A DNA stretch of 64,000 nucleotides. Source: JAANXG01 sp963731035 (GTDB taxonomy: Bacteria > Pseudomonadota > Gammaproteobacteria > Arenicellales > JAANXG01). Shown here in pieces: positions 17,058 through 27,066 of the stretch; position 1 is the stretch's first letter, and the number at the start of each line of letters is the position of its first letter. The stretch is taken from positions 31,361-95,360 of the forward strand of contig CAVSUY010000026.1 in NCBI GenBank assembly GCA_963731035.1. Reading direction: 5' to 3'. The position numbers were made by a program, and so were the translations under genes. The notes below the pieces were generated by a model. It had not been told where the DNA came from. It saw only the letters and a list, made by a program, of their open reading frames with translations, and made no database searches.

Positions 17058-17903
17058 TCACCGGGCCTGCAGCAGGACGATGCCCGCCACGACCAAGGCG
17101 GCCGAAGCGACCGACCAGCGGCCAAACGGTTCCTTGAGCCAGACGGCACCCAGCAAGGCAGCGAAGATGACGCTGGTCTCCCGCAGGGCGGCCACCGGGG
17201 CCATGGGCGCCAGGCTCAGTGCCCAGATCACCAGCCAATAGGCGACCAGCGACATCATCCCGGCCACGGCCCCGGCCTTCCAGCCGTCTCCCACCAGGGC
17301 GGTGATCGCCACCGGCCGCCGGCGCAGATACAGGAGCACCACCAACATCAGCCCATTGAGGACGAAGAGCGAGGCGGTATACCCATGCGGCGAACCAGCC
17401 AGGCGCGCACCCAAGCCGTCCACCACCGTGTACACGGCGATGAACATCGCCGTGCCCAGAGCGTAGGCCACCGCTTTCGATCCGGCGCCGACCCGCCGGC
17501 CACCGCGGAACGCCAGGGACATGATTCCGACGATTATGAGCAACATCGCCCACAGGGCGGTCCGGTGGGGGACTTCGCCCGCGACGACAAACGCCAGCGC
17601 CAACACCAGCAGCGGCGCCGTGCCCCTGGCTATGGGATACACCTGGCTCAGGTCGCCGTGCTGATAGGCGCGGAGCAGGAACAGGAAGTAGCCGGTATGG
17701 ACAGCCGCGGACAGGAGCACGTAGATCCAACTCGCCGGCCGTGGAAAGGGAAGGAATACGAGCGCAACCGCCGACACCAGCGCCGCGCTGCCGGCAACGT
17801 GGGTCACGACCAGCAGGCGGTCCCGACTGGTCTTCACCACCGCATTCCAGCCCACGTGCAACAGCGCCGCACACAAGACCATGGCGACCATCGAACGCGG
17901 CAT
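17058..17903 (-). CDS. EamA/DMT-family membrane transporter
   Basis: 281 residues, almost entirely hydrophobic, with about ten predicted transmembrane helices in two repeated EamA halves. The first half contains LLHVGWNAVVK and YPIARGTAPLLVLALAF. The second repeats the pattern, with ALRETSVIFAALLGAVWLKEPFG, the typical end-of-domain motif. Substrates of this family (drugs, amino acids, metabolites) cannot be assigned from sequence. It lies 10 nt downstream of tilS on the same strand. Confidence 0.85.
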   Translation of the reverse strand: MPRSMVAMVLCAALLHVGWNAVVKTSRDRLLVVTHVAGSAALVSAVALVFLPFPRPASWIYVLLSAAVHTGYFLFLLRAYQHGDLSQVYPIARGTAPLLVLALAFVVAGEVPHRTALWAMLLIIVGIMSLAFRGGRRVGAGSKAVAYALGTAMFIAVYTVVDGLGARLAGSPHGYTASLFVLNGLMLVVLLYLRRRPVAITALVGDGWKAGAVAGMMSLVAYWLVIWALSLAPMAPVAALRETSVIFAALLGAVWLKEPFGRWSVASAALVVAGIVLLQAR

Positions 17904-17913
17904 TTCGCGCCGC

Positions 17914-19308
17914 TCAGGTCCGGCGCGGGCCGGAATCGCGCCCGGGATACGAACCCGGCGGCCGGGGTACCTGGACCAACTCTACCTCGATACCGTCCTC
18001 ATCGGGGCCGGCGGCATAGGGCTCACAGCAGTCCACCCCGGGGATGGCAGCCAGTTGGCCGTTCACGAGCACCAGTGGGAAATCCGGTCTCTGCCAGGGC
18101 GGAATACCCGCTTCCTGCAGGATCTTCTTCAGGGCGCGACGGTGGGGCCGTCCACGAAGCCTGCATTTCTCTCCACCCCGCCGACGATCCACGGTGACGG
18201 TCTCCGACAATACGCTCGTTCTCAGACCGCGCCCCCTGGCCATGCGTGGCCGCAGTACGGCCCGGTTCTCCAAAGCCGTCTCGCTGCGCAGGTCCCAGGG
18301 GATGGGTGCCGCGAAGGATTCTCGCGGGCCTGCCAGGTACAGCCGATCACGGTATCCGCGCAGCTCGACCGGCGGCCAACGCAGGCCCCCGGGACTTTCC
18401 GGAAAGCGTCCGATCTCGTTCACGGCCCGATCGAGCCGGCGTCGGCCGAGGGAAATACCGAGTTCCCGTTGAACCCAGTAATGCAGCGCGTTTCGTTGCC
18501 GCTCGAGGGGAAGAGCCGTGAGCGCCGGGATCCGCAGCGAGGGATCACCGCCGATGACCCGTTCGTCGAGGCCGGCCAGATCGCCTGCGGCGCCTTCATC
18601 CAATATCGTTTGCGCCTCACGCATTGCATCGGCAACCGCCGCCAGTGCCGACTCGACACTCGGCCAGCGTTCCTCCAGCACCGGCAGTACCCGGCGGCGT
18701 ATATAGTTGCGGGTGAAGCGAAGGTCGCTGTTGGATCGATCCGTCACCCAACGAAGCCGGTGCTGGTTGGCGTAGGCCTCGATGGATGCGCGTGGGACGT
18801 CGAGCAGCGGCCGCGCGATCCGTACGCCGTACAGACGCGTCGCCGGCAGCATGCCGCGAAGCCCCCTGGGGCCGGCTCCTCTCGTCATGCGCTCGATTAC
18901 GGTCTCCGCCTGGTCGCCCCGGTGATGCGCCGTGAACACCCACGCCTCGGGCCCGGCCATCTCGAAGAACCAGCGGTATCTGGCTTCCCTGGCGTTTCCC
19001 TCCGGACCGCGGCCGCCCCGGGACGTGAAGTCCAGGCTCGTCGTCAGACACTCGACGTCCCATTCCCGGCACTGTCTCTCGCAGTGTCGCCGCCAATCCG
19101 ATGACAGGTCGTGGAGCCCGTGATCCGCATGCAGGGCGATGAGCCGGTTCCCGCAGTCCCGGCAGATTGCAGCCAGGATGTGCAGCAGGACCGTCGAGTC
19201 TACACCGCCGCTGTAAGCGGCAAACCAGGTAGACCCCTCCCGTATTCCTGGAGTGTCGAAGATCCGGGTTCTGACCGACGATAGATCAATGCCCGGCGTC
19301 TGGCTCAT
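17914..19308 (-). CDS. tilS: tRNA(Ile)-lysidine synthase
   Basis: 464 residues. PP-loop AAYSGGVDSTVLLHIL (SGGVDS 33-38) with ALHADHGL and TAHHRGDQAETVIERMTRGAG, characteristic of TilS. The C-terminal part contains the substrate-binding domain with RRGGEKCRLRGRPHRRALKKILQEAG. It ligates lysine to C34 of tRNA-Ile(CAU), changing AUG to AUA decoding. The ATG overlaps the accA stop (ATGA), as in the conserved accA-tilS pair. Confidence 0.95.
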   Translation of the reverse strand: MSQTPGIDLSSVRTRIFDTPGIREGSTWFAAYSGGVDSTVLLHILAAICRDCGNRLIALHADHGLHDLSSDWRRHCERQCREWDVECLTTSLDFTSRGGRGPEGNAREARYRWFFEMAGPEAWVFTAHHRGDQAETVIERMTRGAGPRGLRGMLPATRLYGVRIARPLLDVPRASIEAYANQHRLRWVTDRSNSDLRFTRNYIRRRVLPVLEERWPSVESALAAVADAMREAQTILDEGAAGDLAGLDERVIGGDPSLRIPALTALPLERQRNALHYWVQRELGISLGRRRLDRAVNEIGRFPESPGGLRWPPVELRGYRDRLYLAGPRESFAAPIPWDLRSETALENRAVLRPRMARGRGLRTSVLSETVTVDRRRGGEKCRLRGRPHRRALKKILQEAGIPPWQRPDFPLVLVNGQLAAIPGVDCCEPYAAGPDEDGIEVELVQVPRPPGSYPGRDSGPRRT

Positions 19309-20267
19309 GCGCCGTCTTCGAACCTGCCGTATGCCAGCAGTCGTTTACGCCTCTCGGAAACGAGAGTCTCGAGGGAGTAGTTTCCGAGCTCGTCGATTTC
19401 CTTCAGAACGGCATCCTTCACGGCGGCGGCCGTGCGGTCCACGTCGCGATGCGCACCGCCCGGAGGCTCTGTGATCATACGGTCGACCAGACCCAGTTCC
19501 TGCAGCCGCTTGGCGGTCAAGCCCATCGCCTCCGCGGCCTCACTGGCCCGGTCAGCGCTCTTCCACAGGATGGATGCGCAGCCCTCCGGGGAGATAACGG
19601 AGTAGGTGGAGTACTGCAGCATCAACAGACGATCGCACACTCCTATCGCGAGGGCCCCGCCGGAGCCGCCTTCCCCCACCACCACCGACACGACTGGCAC
19701 TCTCAAACCTGCCATGACGTAGAGGTTGCGGGCGATGGCCTCGCTCTGGCCCCGCGCCTCCGCGTCCACCCCGGGATAGGCTCCGGGCGTATCGATCATG
19801 GTCACCAGGGGAAGGCCGAACTTCTCCGCGAGCCGCATCAGGCGCAGAGCCTTGCGATACCCCTCCGGTCTCGGCATACCAAAATTCCGGAGGATCTTTT
19901 CCTTGGTGTCCCTCCCTTTCTGTTGACCGATCACCACCAGCGAAACGTCGCCCACGCGGGCCAGACCACCGACCATTGCCGGGTCGTCCGAGTACATCCG
20001 ATCTCCGTGCAGCTCCTCGAAGTCGTCGAATATCCGGCCGATATAGTCCAGTGGATAAGGTCTTTGCGGATGCCTGGCGACTTGCGAGACCTGCCACGGC
20101 GTGAGATTGGCAAAGATGTTCTGGGTGAGCTTGGTGCTCTTCTTCTGCAGCCGGTCGATCTCCTCGGCGATATCCACTTCGTCGCCTACTTCGACATGGC
20201 GTAACTCGTCGATCTTCGCTTCAAGCTCGGCGATGGGTTGCTCAAAATCCAGGAATCTTAGATCCAT
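19305..20267 (-). CDS. accA: Acetyl-CoA carboxylase carboxyltransferase subunit alpha
   Basis: 320 residues from ATG 20267 (MDLRFLDFEQPIAELEAKID). The carboxyltransferase core includes MIDTPGAYPGVDAEARGQSEAIA and VVGEGGSGGALAIGV, forming the oxyanion loops. With AccD (not in the window) it makes malonyl-CoA for fatty-acid synthesis. A longer frame to 20348 is non-homologous and rejected. It lies downstream of dnaE, as in E. coli. Confidence 0.96.
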   Translation of the reverse strand: MDLRFLDFEQPIAELEAKIDELRHVEVGDEVDIAEEIDRLQKKSTKLTQNIFANLTPWQVSQVARHPQRPYPLDYIGRIFDDFEELHGDRMYSDDPAMVGGLARVGDVSLVVIGQQKGRDTKEKILRNFGMPRPEGYRKALRLMRLAEKFGLPLVTMIDTPGAYPGVDAEARGQSEAIARNLYVMAGLRVPVVSVVVGEGGSGGALAIGVCDRLLMLQYSTYSVISPEGCASILWKSADRASEAAEAMGLTAKRLQELGLVDRMITEPPGGAHRDVDRTAAAVKDAVLKEIDELGNYSLETLVSERRKRLLAYGRFEDGA

Positions 20268-20443
20268 TGACTGCTGTTGGCGTTCTCTGTTGATGTGTTG
20301 GGATGGCGCAATGGAGGTTGGAGCCTTTCTCGCGAGGGGCGCCCGCAAAGTCCCCGCCTGCCCCTCCCTCGCCGGCGACCGGACTGCAAGCCGGGCACGG
20401 CACGGAATCGGCTCATTGTATCAGACCCCGATGCTGCCGGAGG

Positions 20444-23400
20444 TCAAGCCGCGTGGTCTATGTCCTGTGCTTCGCCGTGCTCGATATGGCGGTTGAACAC
20501 GACCTCGAGCCGTTCGCGGCCGACGATCTCCGCCAGGGCGTCGACGACGGCGGTGGAGGGACGGATCATCCAGTCCGCGCCCAGTTTCAACAATCCTTCC
20601 GCCTGCTCGTTGGTATAACGAATCCACACCGGGCATCGGCCCGTGCCGTGTTCCTCGACTATCTCCCGGAGCTTTTCGATACAGCTTCCGTTCCTGATCT
20701 CCGCATTGTCCAGGCTCAGCACGATCCGTTCGGTGAGGGCGACGCGCGCCTCGTCCCAGTCATACAGCTTCTCGGCTGACATCTTGAATCCGCCGGTGTA
20801 CTCGTCCACCGTGACCGGTCCGTAGACCACCACCAGATTGTCCTTTCGTATTGCTTCCCGCTTTTGTGCATACAGTTCCGAGAACACGGCCAGTTCCATG
20901 CGCGCCGTCTGGTCGTCCAGGGTCACGAACGCCATTCGGTCCCCGCGCCGTGTATTCATGGTTCGGATCGCCGAGATAAGGCCCGCCACGGTGACGTTTC
21001 GATCGCTGGTTGGTTTCAAGTCCCGCAGACGGGCGTCCACCAGACAGTCCAGGTAATCGCGGTGACGGTCAATGGGATGGCCGCTGAAGTATAAGCCCAA
21101 CGTCTCTCGTTCGGCTGTAAGCTGCTTGTCCTTGCTCCAGACCGGCACTTCCTTGAATTGCCTGACCTGCTCACTGCCCGACTGCCCGCCAAACAACTCT
21201 CCCTGCCCTTCGGCCCTGGTCTGCTGGTGGGCCAACTCCAGTGCCGTGGGCATGGCGGCAAGTATCGCGGCGCGATGGGGACCGAGAGAATCCGCCGCAC
21301 CCGCGCATATCAGGGACTCCAATGCACGCTTGTTCAAGCGCCGGGGATCCACTCGTTCGCAGAAGTCGAACAGGTCCCGGAACGGCCCGCCGGCCTCCCG
21401 GGCTTCCACCACGGCAGCCGAGACACCCTGTCCCAGTCCCTTGATGGCGCCGAGACCGTAGAGGATCCCACCATCGGCCGTGGTCTCGAAATTATGGTAG
21501 CCGCTGTTCACATCCGGCGGCAGCACTTTGATGTTCATGTCCCGACAGTCCGATATCAGGTCCACTACGCGGTCCGTGTTGTCCTTGTCCGAAGACAGCG
21601 CGGCCGCCATGAATTCGGACGGATAGTGAGTCTTGAGCCAGGCTGTCTGGTAAGTGATCAGGGCATAGGCCGCTGAATGCGATTTGTTGAAACCGTAGCC
21701 CGCGAACTTTTCCATCAGATCGAATATGGTCGTCGCGGTGCTGGTGTCGACTCTCATATCCCGTGCGCCCTTCAGGAAGACCTCGCGCTGGCGGGCCATC
21801 GCCTCCGTCTTCTTTTTGCCCATCGCGCGCCTCAAGAGGTCCGCCGCGCCCAGGGAATAGCCGCTCAGGACCCGGGCGATCTCCATGACCTGCTCCTGGT
21901 AGAGAATCACCCCGTACGTGGGCTTGAGAATGGGCTCGAGCAGCGGATGCAGGTAAGTGATGGGTTGACGGCCATGCTTTCGATCGATGAAATCGTCCAC
22001 CATCCCCGATTGCAGCGGCCCGGGGCGGAACAACGCCACCAGAGCCACGAGATCCTGGAAGGAATCCGGACTCAGCCGCTTGATCAGATCCTTCATCCCC
22101 CGCGATTCCAACTGGAACAGGGAAGTTGTCTGGCCGCTTTTGATCAACTCGTAGGTGGCGGGGTCGCCCAGCGGCATGGTGTCGAGGTCCACCGGCGTCC
22201 CCCCCTCCCTCTTCAACTTCAGATTGATACGATCAATGGCGCGGGCAATGATGGTCAGGGTACGCAGACCGAGGAAGTCGAACTTGACCAGTCCGATCGC
22301 TTCGAGGTCGTCCTTGTCGAACTGAGTGAGCGTCTGGTCACTGCCGCGCTCGCAATACAGCGGAGCAAACTCCGTCAATTTGGAAGGGGCGATCACCACT
22401 CCACCGGCGTGCCTGCCGACATTTCTGGCCAGCCCTTCGAGCGCCATGGCGGTATCGATGAGCTGCTTGACCTCCTCATCCTGTTCGTATCGCTCGGCGA
22501 GCAACGCTTCCTGCTGCAGGGCATTGTCCAACGTCATACCAACCTGAAAAGGCACCAGCTTGGCGATCTTGTCCACGTAACCGTAGGAAAGGCCCATCAC
22601 GCGTCCCACATCCCGCACCACGGCCCTGGCCGCCATGGTGCCGTAAGTGATGATCTGAGATACCTTGTCGCGGCCGTAGTGCTCGGCGACGTACTCGATG
22701 ACCCGGTCCCGGCCTTCCATGCAGAAATCAATATCGAAATCGGGCAGGGAAACGCGTTCGGGATTGAGGAACCGTTCAAACAGCAATCCGTGCGCTATCG
22801 GATCCAGTTCCGTGATACCGAGCACCCACGCCACAAGGGAACCCGCCCCGGAGCCGCGACCCGGACCCACCGGGATAGCATTCTCTTTGGCCCATGAGAT
22901 GAAGTCCGCGACGATCAGGAAGTAGCCGGGAAATCCCATCTGGTTGATGACATCCAGTTCCTTGTCGAGTCGCTGCTCGTATTCGGAGCCATTCAGTTCC
23001 GGCGCACCCTCCAGCCGTTGCCGCAGTCCCTCGCGGGCCTCGGTGGCAAGATACGACTCCGCCGTCAACCCGTCGGGCACCGGGAAATGCGGCAGAAAGT
23101 AGTCTCCGAACTCGAGCGAATAGTTGCAACGCTTGGCGATCTCGACGGTATTGAGCACGGCTTCGGGGCAGTCCCGGAACAACTCCTCCATTTCCGCCGG
23201 CGAGCGCAGGTATTGCTGCTCCGTGTATTTTCTCGGCCTGCGGGCATCGTTCAGAATGCGCCCGTCGTGTATACAGACCCGTACTTCGTGCTGCTCGTGG
23301 TCCGAGGCATTGACGAACTGAACGGAATTGGTCGCCACTGCGGGCAAACCACGGCTCCTTGCGACGTGCATCGCGGCGTCGTTGTATTCCGCTTCGCCTG

Positions 23401-23926
23401 GCCGCCCAATTCGCCTCAGTTCCACGTAGTAACGATCCGGGAACAGGCTCGTGTAGGCGGATAGTATTTCATCCAGACGCTTTTGATTGGAACCTCCGGA
23501 CAGGACAGAGCCCAACTCCCCCTCCTGGGCTCCAGAGAGCGCTATCAACCCCGCGGTCCTGCCGGACAGGGCCGCGCGGTCCAGGGCGGGTGTGCCGTGC
23601 GCCTTCTGCCGGAGGTAGGCCTCGGTGACCAATTCACAGAGATTCCGGTAGCCGCCCCGGTCCATGGTGAGCAGCGTGAGCCGGCAAGTTCCGCCATTCT
23701 CTCCGGGGCGCCGGATCGGCAGGTCGACGCCGACGATGGGTTTGACGCCTCGCTCCACCGCCTGCGAGAAGAATTTCACGGCCGCGTAGATGTTACAGCG
23801 ATCCGTCACCGCCACCGCGGCCATATCACGTTCGACGATCCCGGATATCAGGTCCTTGATCCTCAGTACACTGTTCGACAGCGAGTACTCCGTCTGAACG
23901 TGCAAATGGGTGAATCTATTGTTCAA
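20444..23926 (-). CDS. dnaE: DNA polymerase III subunit alpha
   Basis: 1160 residues if started at the TTG at 23924-23926, 1 nt past the rnhB stop; this equals the E. coli length, and upstream frame inside rnhB shows no homology. N-terminal PHP domain (RFTHLHVQTEYSL, VAVTDRCNIYAAVKF). The polymerase palm has PVGPGRGSGAGSLVAW and LPDFDIDFCMEGRDRVIEYV, with the catalytic Asp pair. The fingers/tau-binding region has GYGFNKSHSAAYALI. HhH and OB-fold follow (VTVAGLISAIRTMNTRRGDR). Replicative polymerase catalytic subunit. The start codon is the uncertain part. Confidence 0.95.
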   Translation of the reverse strand: MNNRFTHLHVQTEYSLSNSVLRIKDLISGIVERDMAAVAVTDRCNIYAAVKFFSQAVERGVKPIVGVDLPIRRPGENGGTCRLTLLTMDRGGYRNLCELVTEAYLRQKAHGTPALDRAALSGRTAGLIALSGAQEGELGSVLSGGSNQKRLDEILSAYTSLFPDRYYVELRRIGRPGEAEYNDAAMHVARSRGLPAVATNSVQFVNASDHEQHEVRVCIHDGRILNDARRPRKYTEQQYLRSPAEMEELFRDCPEAVLNTVEIAKRCNYSLEFGDYFLPHFPVPDGLTAESYLATEAREGLRQRLEGAPELNGSEYEQRLDKELDVINQMGFPGYFLIVADFISWAKENAIPVGPGRGSGAGSLVAWVLGITELDPIAHGLLFERFLNPERVSLPDFDIDFCMEGRDRVIEYVAEHYGRDKVSQIITYGTMAARAVVRDVGRVMGLSYGYVDKIAKLVPFQVGMTLDNALQQEALLAERYEQDEEVKQLIDTAMALEGLARNVGRHAGGVVIAPSKLTEFAPLYCERGSDQTLTQFDKDDLEAIGLVKFDFLGLRTLTIIARAIDRINLKLKREGGTPVDLDTMPLGDPATYELIKSGQTTSLFQLESRGMKDLIKRLSPDSFQDLVALVALFRPGPLQSGMVDDFIDRKHGRQPITYLHPLLEPILKPTYGVILYQEQVMEIARVLSGYSLGAADLLRRAMGKKKTEAMARQREVFLKGARDMRVDTSTATTIFDLMEKFAGYGFNKSHSAAYALITYQTAWLKTHYPSEFMAAALSSDKDNTDRVVDLISDCRDMNIKVLPPDVNSGYHNFETTADGGILYGLGAIKGLGQGVSAAVVEAREAGGPFRDLFDFCERVDPRRLNKRALESLICAGAADSLGPHRAAILAAMPTALELAHQQTRAEGQGELFGGQSGSEQVRQFKEVPVWSKDKQLTAERETLGLYFSGHPIDRHRDYLDCLVDARLRDLKPTSDRNVTVAGLISAIRTMNTRRGDRMAFVTLDDQTARMELAVFSELYAQKREAIRKDNLVVVYGPVTVDEYTGGFKMSAEKLYDWDEARVALTERIVLSLDNAEIRNGSCIEKLREIVEEHGTGRCPVWIRYTNEQAEGLLKLGADWMIRPSTAVVDALAEIVGRERLEVVFNRHIEHGEAQDIDHAA

Positions 23927-23927
23927 T

Positions 23928-24539
23928 TTATGGGCGGCGCTCAATATTCTCTTGCTGCAGAACTCGTTGAACCGGGAGGAACGTCTTGCGGTGCACATCG
24001 GTCGCGCCTTTGCGCCCCAGGGCGTCAAGGTGAAGCCTGGTGGGGTAGCCCTTGTGCCGGGCAAACCCGTATCCGGGGTAGAGCTGATCCATTCGAACCA
24101 TCAAAGCGTCCCGGTACACTTTCGCGAGCACTGACGCCGCTGAAATCGGCGGCTCGCTGTCGTCACCACCGACGATTGCCTCGACCGGACATCTTAACCC
24201 AGGGGATCGATTCCCATCTACTATCACAATTGCCGGCCGCAGAAGCAGACTGTTGACCGCTCGCTGCATCGCCAGCATCGTGGCATTGAGTATGTTCAGT
24301 GCGTCTATTTCGTGCACCGAAGCGCATTGAACACTCCAGCTGACCGCCCGGCTCCTGATGACGGTCGCCAGGCGCTGCCTGTTCGCTTCGGTGAGCTTCT
24401 TGGAGTCTTTGAGGCCATCGATGACGCAGCGTGCCGGCAGTACGACCGCGGCGGCTACCACCGGCCCCGCCAGCGGGCCGCGCCCGGCTTCATCGACCCC
24501 CGCCACGAAGCCGGATCGCGCGGCAACGTGGCCCGTCAA
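23928..24539 (-). CDS. rnhB: Ribonuclease HII
   Basis: About 203 residues. The RNase HII active site is shown by VAGVDEAGRGPLAGPVVAAA (Asp-Glu-Gly), LKDSKKL, IVIVDGNRSP and ASVLAKVYRDALM. The proposed TTG start (24537-24539) overlaps the lpxB stop (TTGA) and gives a normal length; the longer frame to 24809 lies inside lpxB. It removes ribonucleotides from DNA. Position lpxB-rnhB-dnaE matches E. coli. Confidence 0.93.
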   Translation of the reverse strand: MTGHVAARSGFVAGVDEAGRGPLAGPVVAAAVVLPARCVIDGLKDSKKLTEANRQRLATVIRSRAVSWSVQCASVHEIDALNILNATMLAMQRAVNSLLLRPAIVIVDGNRSPGLRCPVEAIVGGDDSEPPISAASVLAKVYRDALMVRMDQLYPGYGFARHKGYPTRLHLDALGRKGATDVHRKTFLPVQRVLQQENIERRP

Positions 24540-25678
24540 TTCGCTGCCCGCCCGGCCACGCGAAGCACTTCCCGTGCCGCCCGGGCACTCGCGCCGCAGC
24601 GGAGCATCTCGTGTATCCGTCCGAGCGTCCGCTCCATATCGCGCCTGAGGCCTTCGTCGGTCATGTACCGATCGATCTCCTTCCAAACCGCATCCACCGT
24701 GGCGCGGTTCTGCATCAACTCGGGGACGACGGGCTTTTCCAGCAGGTTGTTGGGCATTGAAAAGTACGATACCCGGGCGAACAGCCTCACCATCACGCTG
24801 GTGAACCATGACACCTTGTACGTTACCACCATTGGCGTCTTGTGCAGCGCGGCCTCCAGGGCGGCGGTGCCCGATGCCAGCAGCGCGATGTCGCTTGCCG
24901 CCAGGACCTGTCGCGAGCGGTCTTGCAGCAGGCGCACGGGGAGGTTCGGTGCCTTGCGGGCAACCAGATCCTGGAAGTACTCCAGAGTTGCGGCGCTGAT
25001 AAACGGCGCCAGGAACTGCACGTCACGCCTACCGGAACGCTGGATCTTCGCCGCTACATCGACGAACAGCGGGCCCAGGCGCTTCAGCTCGCTGATCCGG
25101 CTTCCCGGCAGCAAGGCCACAACGCATTCGGCGTCCACGCCGAGCTCCGCCCGCGCGGCCGCGCGGTCGACGGTCCCGGGTATCTCGTCGGCCATCGGGT
25201 GGCCCACGAAGCTCACCGGCACTCCGCGCTCGCGATAATAGTCGGCTTCAAACGGAAACAGGGTCAGCATCAGATCCACCGCTTGCCGGATCTTCCTGAT
25301 GCGGTAGGCCCGCCACGCCCACACCGTCGGGCTGACATAGTGAACCGTCGGAATCCCCGCGCGTTTGAGCCTGCGTTCCAGGCTCAGGTTGAAATCCGGC
25401 ACATCGACGCCCACGAACACGTCCGGAGGGCTGGCGACGAACCTGTCGTGCACGGCTTTGCGTATTCTGAGGATCTTCCACAGACTCTTCGCCAGCCCGT
25501 CGACGCCCATGATGGAGATCGTATCCATGGGGTGGTGGATTACGGCCCCCTCGCGCGCCATCAACGGTCCGCCGATTCCCTCTATTTCCACGTCCGGCAC
25601 TGTTTCCTTCAACTGCCGAATCAGGCCGGCGGCCAGGTAGTCGCCCGAGGCCTCTCCGGCAACCATGCCGATTCTCAC
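24536..25678 (-). CDS. lpxB: Lipid-A-disaccharide synthase
   Basis: 380 residues starting MRIGMVAGEASGDYLAAGLI, the LpxB signature. GVDVPDFNLSLERRLKRAG and YVSPTVWAWRAYRIRKIR are conserved, as is LLPGSRISELKRL in the GT-B C-terminal half. It joins UDP-diacylglucosamine to lipid X at the inner membrane. Part of fabZ-lpxA-lpxB. Confidence 0.97.
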   Translation of the reverse strand: MRIGMVAGEASGDYLAAGLIRQLKETVPDVEIEGIGGPLMAREGAVIHHPMDTISIMGVDGLAKSLWKILRIRKAVHDRFVASPPDVFVGVDVPDFNLSLERRLKRAGIPTVHYVSPTVWAWRAYRIRKIRQAVDLMLTLFPFEADYYRERGVPVSFVGHPMADEIPGTVDRAAARAELGVDAECVVALLPGSRISELKRLGPLFVDVAAKIQRSGRRDVQFLAPFISAATLEYFQDLVARKAPNLPVRLLQDRSRQVLAASDIALLASGTAALEAALHKTPMVVTYKVSWFTSVMVRLFARVSYFSMPNNLLEKPVVPELMQNRATVDAVWKEIDRYMTDEGLRRDMERTLGRIHEMLRCGASARAAREVLRVAGRAAN

Positions 25679-25709
25679 GTCCGTGACGCGAAGCCGGCTA
25701 TGTCGCGGT

Positions 25710-26528
25710 TCATCTTATGATCCCTCGTTCGGAGTGGCAGAGAAAGGTCAGCAGCTCCGCCACCGCCGGATGGTCGCCAAGCTCGAGCTGTATCTTCTCG
25801 CGCGCCGCCCTCAGAGGCAGTTCCGAGCGATACAACGTCTTGTACGCCCGTTTCAAGGCGACGATGTCCTGCCCGCTGAAGTTTCTCCGTCTCAATCCCT
25901 TTACGTTGATACCGTGGGGCTGGGCCCGGTTTCCCGCCGCGACAGTGAAAGGCGGCACATCCTGCAGGCATACACAACCTATTCCGGTGATACTGTGGGC
26001 GCCGATCCGGCAGAACTGGTGAACCAGCGTGAAACCCCCGAGGATCGCGTAGTCGCTTACCGCTACGTGCCCGGCGAGGCTCGCGCAGTTGGCGAAGATG
26101 GTGTGGGAACCGATCAGGCAGTCATGGGCTATATGCACGTACGCCATGAGAAAGTTGCTGTCGCCGATACGGGTCACGCCGCCCCCCTCCGCGGTGCCCC
26201 GGTTGATGGTGGTGTACTCGCGAACGATGTTGTTGTCGCCTATCTCGACCGCGGTGTCTTCCCCGGCGTAGCCAAGATGCTGGGGAGCTTCTCCGATGGA
26301 GGAAAACTGGTAGATCCTGTTGCCGCGCCCGATCCGGGTTCTGCCGTTGATCACCACGTGGGGGCCTATCCAGGTATCGTTCCCCACTGAGACACTCCCG
26401 GATACGATCGAATAGGGGCCGATAGTCACATTCTCACCGATCTCCGCCCCGGGTTCGATAACAGCGCGACTGTCGATCACGGCACTCGCGCCCCTGCTGA
26501 GCCGCTCACGCACATGAAAGGCGTCCAC
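25710..26528 (-). CDS. lpxA: UDP-N-acetylglucosamine acyltransferase
   Basis: 272 residues. Left-handed beta-helix of hexapeptide repeats (IGENVTIGPYSIV, VGNDTWIGPHVVI, GRTRIGRGN). The catalytic His is His135 in YVHIAHDC, and the C-terminal helical domain has GLRRRNFSGQDIVALKRAYK. First acyltransferase of lipid A synthesis. The start is GTG (26526-26528), adding about 12 residues before the conserved VIDSRAVIEPGAEIG; an internal GTG could be the true start. Confidence 0.94.
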   Translation of the reverse strand: MDAFHVRERLSRGASAVIDSRAVIEPGAEIGENVTIGPYSIVSGSVSVGNDTWIGPHVVINGRTRIGRGNRIYQFSSIGEAPQHLGYAGEDTAVEIGDNNIVREYTTINRGTAEGGGVTRIGDSNFLMAYVHIAHDCLIGSHTIFANCASLAGHVAVSDYAILGGFTLVHQFCRIGAHSITGIGCVCLQDVPPFTVAAGNRAQPHGINVKGLRRRNFSGQDIVALKRAYKTLYRSELPLRAAREKIQLELGDHPAVAELLTFLCHSERGIIR

Positions 26529-26570
26529 TGAACGACGTGCGTGTATGCGCCGCAGATGCCATGTATGCCT

Positions 26571-27011
26571 TCAGCCCATATCCTTATACGTGAACATCAG
26601 CTCCGCAGTGCAGCAGGTTTGTTCGTCGACGGTCGCCTTGCCGCCGCATTTCCACATGTTTTTGATCCGCCTGAGGATCGTGACATCGAAGTCGAGCCTG
26701 TCGCCGGGCTCGACCGGACGCTTGAACCGTGCCGAATCTATGCCCGTGAAATAGTAGAGCCTATTGTCGTTGGCCCCGACGCCGACATCGTGGCTGGCCA
26801 GGATGGCACAAGCCTGCGCCATCGCCTCGACGATGAGGACACCCGGCATCACCGGCCGGTATGGAAAGTGCCCCTGGAAAAAGGGCTCATTGAATGTCAC
26901 ATTCTTGTATGCCTTGAGTGATCGGCCCGCTTCGACCTGCGTCACACGATCGATCAGCAGGAATGGATAGCGGTGAGGCAGGTAATTCTTTATTTCGTGG
27001 ATATCCATCAT
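26571..27011 (-). CDS. fabZ: 3-hydroxyacyl-[acyl-carrier-protein] dehydratase FabZ
   Basis: 146 residues, hot-dog fold. LPHRYPFLLIDRV near the N-terminus, catalytic His48 in FFQGHFPYRPVMPGVL, and Glu62 in IVEAMAQ. It dehydrates 3-hydroxyacyl-ACP in fatty-acid elongation and competes with LpxA for hydroxyacyl-ACP. In E. coli lpxD precedes fabZ; here only 55 nt separate fabZ from skp, so lpxD is absent from this locus. Confidence 0.96.
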   Translation of the reverse strand: MMDIHEIKNYLPHRYPFLLIDRVTQVEAGRSLKAYKNVTFNEPFFQGHFPYRPVMPGVLIVEAMAQACAILASHDVGVGANDNRLYYFTGIDSARFKRPVEPGDRLDFDVTILRRIKNMWKCGGKATVDEQTCCTAELMFTYKDMG

Positions 27012-27066
27012 CTTGTCTGATCCGGCGTCAACTCTTCTGGATCGATCCGGTCCGCCGGCTCGAGAA